DNA from: Platycnemis pennipes
Lineage: Eukaryota; Arthropoda; Insecta; Odonata; Platycnemididae
Assembly: GCA_933228895.1 (NCBI GenBank)
Contig: OW121846.1
Span: 6,541,915-6,605,914, forward strand
Length of the DNA: 64,000 bases
Direction of reading: 5' to 3'
In this document: positions 56,346-64,000 of the stretch, piece after piece
Position numbering within the stretch: the stretch's first letter is position 1
Layout of the letters: every line of letters starts with the position of its first letter
Made by a program: the position numbers and the translations under genes
Notes under the pieces: generated by a model
What the model was told of the DNA's origin: nothing
The model's database searches: none
Seen by the model: the letters and a program-made list of their open reading frames with translations, nothing else

Positions 56346-57256
56346 GAATATCCAGTTCTCTGACGATAAACTTTTGTATCGTGAACGTCTTGTTGTGTTG
56401 TAGCAGCATCATTCTCATTCTTCTGTGAGCTCAGTTGAGTCCTAAGATATTTGAAGACATGAGCATTCTCAAAACTATTATCGTCTACCTTGCAATGTAT
56501 ATCTTCTTTGACAGTACGTCCAGAGTGTGCCACTTTTCTATTGCTACTTTTATTATTTAGGCATTTTAGCGTTACTATTAATTACCATGCCTCTAGTAGG
56601 TCCTGTTATTCTTCTTTGGTCTTTGGAAGTAATAAAATAGGTATTATCGGCGCTGGCAAGCACTGTGGTCCTCGTTCCAAGTGTGGAAGAGCTGAGTCTC
56701 CTGTCCCCATGGCGTGCTAACCGGGGACGTGGAGGAGCACCGTCAACCTCTCTAGCTCTAGTCACAACTCCAAACCACTAAGTGTAATAGTTTTATAATT
56801 TAACTTGGCAAGTGGTTCTTTAGATACTTAAACTAATCTTTAGTACTTAGTCTTTTCTACTTACTTTAATGAGATACTAAGTCTTATCAATTTTGGGTAC
56901 TTTAAACCTCACCATTTTTTCCGTACTGACTCCATAGTTAGGCAGGCGCATGCTTTATGAAAGACGAAAATTAGGCCATTAAGTTCGTTATTGAATTCCC
57001 AATGCTGGGCCATTGCGTCTTTTTCAATAAATAAGTGGTCAGTGGTGGATCGGCCTTTCATGAATCCGCTCTGATGCTCGCCAATTCAGCACCTATATGA
57101 GTCGAATATTCTTTGGACTGTTATGGAGAGGAAAGTCTTTTTTAGAAATGATATTCCTCTTTGGTTATTTGGGATATGTTTATATCCTTTCCTGTAAAGA
57201 TATACTATTATAGCAAGGTTTCATTCTTCTTGTGTTTTATCTTCCTTCGATATCCC
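56346..57256. other. Intergenic or intronic, no gene seen
   Basis: Short frames on both strands, with no recognisable domain. A stretch near 57010-57075 (ggtcagtggtggatcggcctttcatgaatccgctctg) resembles the minus strand of an LTR- or LINE-type RT in composition, but no motif could be secured. Confidence 0.4.
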
Positions 57257-59447
57257 TTAAGCGGGCGCGCTGGCGCACTAAGTGCGCCAGTGAATGTAAT
57301 TCTAGCGACAATTGAAGAGCTTTGGTAGTGAAATAAATACATGGCTACGTATTCCTGTATTCATTCATAGTTTATCGTTTAGTGCTGATTTTATAACTTT
57401 ACAACCGTTTATTTTCTTGTGGCAAGAATTATACAGGGGTAAGTCCACCCTTGGCATACGCGCGCCCGCTAGTGTGATGATTTTTTTTTGGCGTAGGACT
57501 GGGAATTATATTTTTGAAGCGCTATTTTACCTCCTTATGTTTCATATTCTCCTTTTCCTTTTACAATATATTTCAACTGCTTTCTATTACTTTAACTCTC
57601 TAAAATATAAGATAAAATTTGTGTTTATTTCAAATTTTTGCGCGGGATTATTGGGTTTCTGGGTATTGGGATATTGGGTTTCTGCTAACACGTTTGAGGT
57701 TTTCTGTCAATCTTTGATACAAATAAATCTAAATGGCAAATACTTATTGAAACTTACGGTTTGTTATATTGGCGACAATGGACCGAAAAGCAAGGACCTC
57801 TTCGTTCCAGGCACCGATAACCTATCTCTTTGAATCCTGTCTCAAGTAAGTTAGAAATCAGTTTTCAAAACATATCTCTTTCCACCTCGATTAGGACATA
57901 CAAGTAAATTTCTGTCTAAATTGGAAGTAATTATTTTATTCAAATATTTGAGGATGAACTAGCTCCCTTCTTTGAGACTGAAATGGTCAATGGAATGTGT
58001 TGTCTTAGCTGAGAATAAGAAATAATGTCAAATATCATAAGCCCGACCTGCAGCTTTCTAAACTAGCGAGATGTAAGTGATATATGATTAAAAATGCTTA
58101 TTGAAAATATATTTTTTAAATATTAGGGGCACACCTTGAATTTTGTTTGATTTAGCCTACTGCAGTTTGAAGTAAGAAGGGAGTTTATTTTTCCCATGCC
58201 GAAATTCACCAGAGACGTTGACATTCTAAAAGTCTTGCACGAGGCTGAGAGTGAGGATAGTTCCATCGATCAGATTAGCGATTCTACATATGAGGATGAA
58301 GATATTGCTCGTTCGGAACATGATTCGGTTTCTGAGCAGGGGCTTAACCACGAGGATGAAGATGAATGGAGTGTCAACAGCAGAAACGACCTCTTTATCG
58401 CAAAAGACAATGTTGTACATGGCATAGAACACAACAGCAGAAATAGTCAAAAAGCAAGACTAAAAACATTGTGAAAATACTTCCTGGGCCTGCACGAGAT
58501 ATCAGAGTTGAGATTTTATGCTTTTTATCACGTGAATGGCGTATCCATGATTGTTGAATTTTTTTTTGAGAAAAGACCGTCCGATTCGGACATCTATATT
58601 TACATAGATTTCAGAAAAATGTATCTTTGGTGTCTTACACGCCAGAAAAAAAACATCAGCCATTCCCTTGTCAACAATGAACGATACAGGAAAAATAGAT
58701 CATAGCACAGGGAAACCATATGTTATCATGTATTATAACAGTACTTAAGGTGGAGTGGATACAGTAATCACAATATGTGCGGAATATATTCTATTCCCGG
58801 CAGAACAAGGAGACGGCCGTTGGCGGTATATTATGCTCTCTTGAATATTGCCGGAATAAATGCTTAAGGTCTGTACTTTGCAAATGATGGAAATCCAAAA
58901 ACGGAAAGACGAGTTCTTTAAAGCGTCTGTCTTTGAAAGATCACTTAGTTGAGCGTTCTAAAACAAACAGTCTACCGAGGGATGTAGCAACCGCCAATAA
59001 TCCCAATAATAATATACCAACCGCCAAAAATGATGAGGTAATTGAGCGGTCAATCAAAAACGTGGAAGATTTGTGACCTGAGGTTGCGGGAAAAATGTAC
59101 ATAGTACCATTAAGTGTGATATTGGTAACTTTTATGTGTGTCAATTACATTACAAGACATCAATACGTTGTAATTCATGCAGAAATGGAATCAATGTGAT
59201 GTGATTCATGATATTTTATTTTTCTCATCGAGATGGATATCGTTAAGAAATGCTTGCAGAAATGATTTTTGTCAATAAAAGTTAATATTCATTTAGTAAT
59301 GAATTAAGTAATTGGAAAACAAATAACGAAAAATGCTTATGAAGACCTACAGCACAAGTTAAAACCAAGAATTGGAATATTAAGCTAATGGCGCACTCAG
59401 TGCGCCACGCGCCCGCTAGTGTTACGTTTTGAGGCGCGCCCGATTAA
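57257..59447 (+). mobile_element. piggyBac element 2, TTAA-flanked, decayed
   Basis: TTAA at 57257-57260 and 59444-59447 brackets 2.18 kb. The outer ends GCGGGCGCGC and, inverted, TCGGGCGCGCC are near-identical. Just inside lie palindromes ctggcgcactaagtgcgccag (57271-57291) and tggcgcactcagtgcgcca (59390-59408). The acgcgcccgctagtg stretch next to the right palindrome also recurs inside the left end at about 57459-57475. This is the terminal architecture of piggyBac elements and differs in sequence from element 1. Confidence 0.88.
58196..59200 (+). pseudogene. piggyBac transposase remnant, internally deleted
   Basis: The frame at 58196-58474 is an acidic N-terminal segment (YEDEDIARSEHDSVSEQ) of the kind that opens piggyBac transposases. 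Directly after it, GPARDI (about 58487) may mark the jump to the C-terminal half. Near 58745-58880 frames read LKVEWIQ and TAVGGILCSLEYCRNKCL, decayed forms of G-G-V-D-x-x-D and R-W-P-L-x-x-x-Y-x-x-L-N-I-A-G-I-N-A. Near 58925-58980 SLKDHLVERSKTNSLPRDV fits the segment that follows. The central catalytic region is missing, which accounts for the short element. No functional protein is possible. Confidence 0.65.
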
Positions 59448-60415
59448 GGGACATTTGAAATAAAGTTTTTTGTGTTTATGTTGCTCTGTATATGTGTGTC
59501 TTTGCCCCAGCGTTTATAATTATCATTGCCTAACCGTTAGTTAATTACGTACCGCTATGAATTAAGAGGCACCCTGCATTCATGAAAGAAGATGATTTCA
59601 TTGAATGGTAAACCGTGAAATGGGAAATATTCAACCTGACGGTGGTGGGTGAGCGTCGGGGTCGTCAAGAAGGTCAAAGGGCGTTTTAAACTCATGCACC
59701 CACCAATCGCACATCGCCTTTATCTACCGAGTAAGGTCCTAGGAAATCACACAGCTTAAATTTCAAGTTAGTGCTCAAAAAGTCTCTCAGAGGGTCAGAC
59801 ACTGGTCCGTTTTCCAAGGCTCCGGCCCCAACCTACGTCCAAATTAAGCTAGAAAGAGAGCAGCTAATGTAGACTGTCAAAAATTGAAACAAAAATCGTA
59901 AGATACTCAGGTGAGGATTATTATTAATATTATTAGATGATTATTGTGCTTCATTAAAATTTTTCAGGGCCCTCTTTCCATTAATATCAACAGCAGAAGG
60001 GAGTGTTGAATTCCGATCACTGAAATTCGGGCTTTGAAATAGCCGTGGAAAGCACTGACTGTAAGGGGAGAGGATTAGGCACTACTTCCTAGAATTTGGT
60101 AGCTTACCTCTGGAGATGGAGTATGATACGACGTACTGCGGGCAGCGCTGTTGAAGGTGAATGGGACGGAGTGATCCTAGGATAGTCGGCGGCTTATTCT
60201 CCTTGATGCTGAACTTAAGGCTGTCCCAGAAGCAGAGAGCCTGGAAAATTACAACCGCTGTGCTTAACTCATGACCATGGTTGTCAATTTGTATCCGTTC
60301 CCAATTTTTCTCTTATACTTATGCAAAACCCTGCAAGTATGCACTCATATACTTTTCTTCCATCTCACTTTCGCTCACTTGTCACCAGCCCTGTAACACT
60401 TTCCCAAATCAGTAG
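59448..60415. other. Intergenic or intronic, no gene seen
   Basis: Mixed composition with no open frame of note. Confidence 0.5.
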
Positions 60416-61817
60416 TGCCCCGTTCACACTACTAGCTTTTTACTATGGTAAGGCTTACCATAGTTAGAAAATGGCCGTGTGAACGCAGGTTGCCGCTAAA
60501 CCTAGTAAACTTTTCTACCATTATTGAGTTACTATAGTTGGCGCTAGTTACTGGCATTTTAAGGACGTGTGAACGCAAGTTGGTAGAAATGTGGGTAGAA
60601 AGAAGGTTTGTGTTGAAAATGGAAGAGGAAATGAAGGTAGAGTGCTTGAAGACGAAGTGACCGGATCGCACGATATGGATTGGAAATGATTCTTAGTTAC
60701 AACGATATTTATTTAATCACATTGTAATAAATTTTAGTAGTTGTATTACCACGTTCCACTGATTCGGTTGTTCAATAATGGTTTTAAATAGTTTGCTTTA
60801 CCCCTGAATCCTGACTACGTACGCTTATATATTTATTTTATGTGATTAACTTGCCGTGAAGAAAATATACATGCAGAAATTAAGTAACTAAGAAGTTGCA
60901 AACATTCACAGGAAATTCGACTCGTGTTATTTTTTACGTATTCACTCCTTAGGACGGCATCAAAAGTATTTTCAGCATTATTCCCTTAAATAGCTCCTTT
61001 CACAAACAGCAGAATATGGTAAACTTGGCATATCGGATTTAAAAATACTAAATATTGATAAGAGCAACAAATTCATTATGTATACTTGTATGTTTTCTAT
61101 TTGGATGCATGAACTTGCCTACGAAATGGGTTAACACGAGCGATAACTAATTGAGAGGTGAACAATTAATCATTTCGTAGCATGGCGTTACATGGTTGAT
61201 TGCATTTCTTGGTGCGTGATGCCTGTATATAAGCTAAACGAATAGAAATACAGGCAAGGAAACGTTAATTTTAAAGTGTAAAGGTGTTAGTTTAAATATG
61301 CGAAGAAAAAGAGGTAAAGGTTGAATGTCTTAAATATCTGGAAATTAAAGTCATGGAGGGCGTTCATCGTTGTACAACCTTTACATATTTTTAACGTATT
61401 ACTTTGGAGTTATTCAAAGCAAATGTTAATTGCATTCAATTTTATATTTAAAATTGATGTTCAGCAAAGTAACTAACACAGAATCCGTATCTCGGAGATG
61501 CGACCCACTGTCAATCATGAGGAAGTAATTTAAGAAGAATATTTTGGTTCATTTATAAAAAGGGATCTAGGAAACTACATTGATAATTTTCTATAAAATA
61601 ACTGCATCTAATTTGCACATAAGTTAAAATACGCTTCCAATCTTTGCAAGACAAAGTCCTTCCGCTACCCTACCCTCCATTGTTATTTTGACTTAATTTC
61701 ACTCTCCAATAGATGTCACTAGAGTCTTTACGATGGTTTTGGCTAGGCCGTGTGAACGCAGGTTAGTTTTAGCCGCCATATTAACTATCATTCTACCCTA
61801 GTAGTGTGAACGGGGCA
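60416..61817. mobile_element. Non-autonomous DNA transposon with 20-bp TIRs
   Basis: TGCCCCGTTCACACTACTAG at 60416-60435 is exactly complementary to 61798-61817. The flanks TAG (60413-60415) and TAG (61818-61820) form a 3-base target duplication. Sub-terminal copies of gccgtgtgaacgcaggtt occur in the same orientation at 60474-60491 and 61747-61764, and a variant lies at about 60566-60582. No transposase is inside; the 79-codon frame at 60432-60671 is a by-product of the terminal repeats. A 3-base duplication with gttcacac-type ends fits the PIF/Harbinger superfamily best. Confidence 0.88.
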
Positions 61818-63259
61818 TAGGTGATAGTTGATGTCGCTTTTCGAATGTTTCGAAGACTAGATGGCAGCACAAGTACTCGCCCTCGCTCTGTAACTGAGGG
61901 GCGTACGGAATTCGCTTCTTGTCAGAGGCCGAATGACGTTTTAGGCGACGGTGTAGTGTGTAGGAGGTAAATACTATTTTCTCTCGCAAAACCTATGTGG
62001 AGAAAGTAAGATGAAATATATCAACAGTGAAAATGGCGCAGATTTAATCGAAATTCACCGTCCATCAACCTGTATCGACTGACACACTACCGCACGGTTT
62101 ATTTTTATATTATAGTTTTGAAAAATTTTGCAACCAACAGCGTCATTATCAAAAATTAGAGATAAAATCAGGATAATCAATCCGGAACTGCGAACTTTCT
62201 CAAGTCATTTACTCTGTTAAGAAGCAATCGCAACTCAATAAATAGGAACCCTTCAATGAAATAGATTAGGATATGGACAAAATTATGTTCCTTGAAAGGA
62301 ATCAAATATTTTTCCGAAAAATAGTAATTGATGTACCCTTGATAATATTTCGATACATCGATATAAAAAATGCGCATGAAGACTGAAGACGAGATTTTTG
62401 TCTCGAAATGAAAGCCACAACATCACTCCCGTGCTCGAAAAACGGAAATGAGAGAAAGGCACCCAAAATCCGGTCATCGGTGACTTTTCTAAGTAAGTCT
62501 GTACTCTTGCATTACTTCAGCAACATATCTTGTAAAGTCAGAATAAATTAGTGAAAATGCACACTTGGTCAAGCCAACGTAATTTGAATGATTACGTTTA
62601 TTTGAGAGATAAATTTGCTATATTATAGTTATAACTATGGTTTAATATCCCTCTGGGAATAATGAGAGTGAATTACCAAAAAGTATTACGGCCATAATTT
62701 ATTAAAGACATTGCTAGATTCATATCATGATTGCATCTTGTTTTTAAAAAAAATCTCTGATATTACTCTCCTATTTTTGATAGCATAAAATGCTTCTCAC
62801 ACACTCTCTGGCCATGTTTTATCGACTTATCCTTGCGAGGCATGGATTGAATCCATTTCACCAACGATACAAGATCACTGGAAACAAAATAAGATGCATT
62901 ATCTCCGGGTTCCTATCATAACCTGAACCCCGGGACGATCAAATGGGATCCTGGCATACTGAGGTGAATTGCCAAAACGTAATCAATATTCTCTGTAAAG
63001 CATACGCGAACAAAGTGTTGAATTACCTGCATTTTTGGCCGTAAAATCAATACTTGTCATGGATTTACCATTGGATTTCACAACCTGCTAAGGGCGAGTA
63101 GTGGTACTGCCATCTATTGGTACAGTTTGCTTTCGGTGACAGGATTTAAGGGAAGTGCGTATCCTTTATTTCTAAGTCCTTATTTGTGGCATATGAAAGT
63201 AAGCGCAGTTCTTACCAGAAGGTAGATATTTAATACATTGGATAACGATTCCCCGGTAC
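61818..63259. other. Intergenic or intronic, no gene seen
   Basis: AT-rich with short frames only. No Ret-like exon could be identified here on the minus strand. Confidence 0.5.
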
Positions 63260-63610
63260 TTCAGTGGATAAATACCAAGGAAGTGAGTCACAGTTAGCGT
63301 CTGTTCACTCTTCACAGCCGCTTGAAACGAGCGGGAGGGAGTTGTGGGTACGGTCCCTCGGCCACAAAGCGTGGTGTATCCTCATGTACCAACCTCGATG
63401 CCGAGTTCCCGACACGGTCTCTCGTCGGGTGGCGCGTCGGAGCTGCCGTTGCTCGCAGCGCCATCTCTGGACGTCGGCCGAACTGCCAGCAAGGAGGCTC
63501 CCACAGCATCTGTGGAACCTGCGCACAGAATCTCGAGTCACATCGCCACCCGGTAGAGGCCTTGATGGAATTATACACCGATAATTGAACACCTTGCTGA
63601 GATGTTTCCA
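63260..63610. other. GC-rich island of unknown nature
   Basis: A sharp GC- and CpG-rich block in AT-rich surroundings, open in five frames (up to 106 codons plus, 159 minus). The Ret exon 36105-36717 has the same kind of composition, so an upstream Ret exon on the minus strand is conceivable: a tctgtgcgcag acceptor lies near 63520 and a gtacat donor near 63390. None of the translations shows the expected cadherin-like motifs. It may equally be a retroelement leader or a regulatory island. Confidence 0.35.
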
Positions 63611-63639
63611 CATCTCTATCAATGTTTGGTGCGGTAGGC

Positions 63640-63890
63640 GGGCATCATCGAGACCCATTGCAGGTTCATGAATGTTGCATTTGACCGTAATCCTACTTTC
63701 AGCCAAGGATGTTATGTTCCCTGGTTTTGCGGAAATATTATATTCAAATATTGTTAAAAACCTTGGGTTCACCATGGTATGCAACTTGTGTTGGCTAAAT
63801 CATGTGTTAGCCATAAGCAATAAGGCTAATATGATCCTCCATCAGCTTAACATTCAGAAAAATCTTCTACCCCTTCATGCGCATGAGTAA
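63640..63890 (+). pseudogene. LINE RT thumb fragment (Jockey/CR1 group)
   Basis: The frame at 63672-63890 contains YSNIVKNLGFTMVCNLCWLN followed by HVLAISNKANMILHQLNI and KNLLPLHAHE. It matches the V-x-N-L-G-V-x-x-x-x-x-L-S-W-x-x-H-V-x-x-I-x-x-K-x-x-x-x-L-x-x-L segment after the catalytic domain of Jockey/CR1-type RTs. Wording differs from the abundant family (RYLGVTIT...SWGRHIREIC), so this is a third LINE family. The preceding 63610-63670 may be more of it. It ends near 63890. Confidence 0.75.
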
Positions 63891-64000
63891 CTTATCTCCT
63901 CACGTATTTTCCCCCACTTTAATTATTGCTGCCATGTGTACCACGATATTACTTAAGAGCTCAATGTTAAGCTAGAACGACTAGTTTGTGTACAGTTTAC
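63891..64000. other. No feature seen
   Basis: Short terminal stretch without a recognisable feature. Confidence 0.5.

Noticed and set aside
60432..60671. 79-codon minus-strand frame as a transposase
   Set aside because: It lies within the terminal and sub-terminal repeats of the inverted-repeat element and has no transposase motif.
63305..63784. 159-codon minus-strand frame as a Ret exon
   Set aside because: None of its three frames shows the expected cadherin-like domain 1 or 2 motifs; kept only as a GC-rich island.

Overview
The window is AT-rich, non-coding-dominated animal DNA, best explained as a stretch of a large, transposon-rich arthropod (probably insect) genome. The evidence is spliced exons with GT/AG borders, a receptor gene with introns of up to about 16 kb, and many broken retrotransposons and DNA transposons of arthropod type. 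I cannot name the species.

The one host gene I recognise is Ret, the cadherin-like receptor tyrosine kinase, on the minus strand. Seven exons read from right to left: 53089-52839 (end of cadherin-like domain 2), 41556-41319, 40778-40675 and 39546-39364 (cadherin-like domain 3), 36717-36105 (cadherin-like domain 4 and most of the cysteine-rich domain), 20252-20091 (last cysteine-rich piece) and 7605-7440 (juxtamembrane and transmembrane segment). Reading phases match at every junction. The signal peptide and first cadherin-like domain should lie to the right of position 53089, possibly beyond the window, and the kinase exons to the left of position 7440, outside it. Most of the window is therefore Ret intron.

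The introns are filled with mobile DNA. The commonest is one family of CR1/L2/Jockey-type LINE. I see at least thirteen pieces, among them an almost complete endonuclease-reverse transcriptase copy at 48581-51640 and long damaged copies at 16545-18425 and 9885-11085. All pieces that keep their 3' end share a short stem-loop followed by a tail ending in ATCTAC repeats. A second, RTE-like LINE class leaves pieces at 601-2045, 20640-21233, 23450-23620 and 38650-39080. LTR elements are represented by two BEL/Pao remnants (2940-5257, 42690-43555), a Ty3/gypsy integrase tail (46965-47445) and a probable solo LTR (30035-30475) inside a LINE. A Penelope-like element with a GIY-YIG domain sits between inverted repeats at 54537-55334. 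DNA transposons include two TTAA-flanked piggyBac elements (25650-28002 and 57257-59447), a P-element/THAP-type transposase remnant (31360-33000), a pogo/Tigger-like remnant (23650-24390) and a non-autonomous element with 20-bp terminal inverted repeats (60416-61817). A tRNA-derived SINE lies at 55700-55936.

Other structure includes a 114-bp GC-rich minisatellite (8364-8840), a 22-bp tandem repeat (52180-52355) and several near-perfect hairpins. No CRISPR array, bacterial gene cluster or functional rRNA/tRNA gene is visible. Element borders are approximate unless target duplications or exact repeats fix them; exon borders are given to the base from splice sites and phase, with the least certain one being the right edge of exon 39364-39546.
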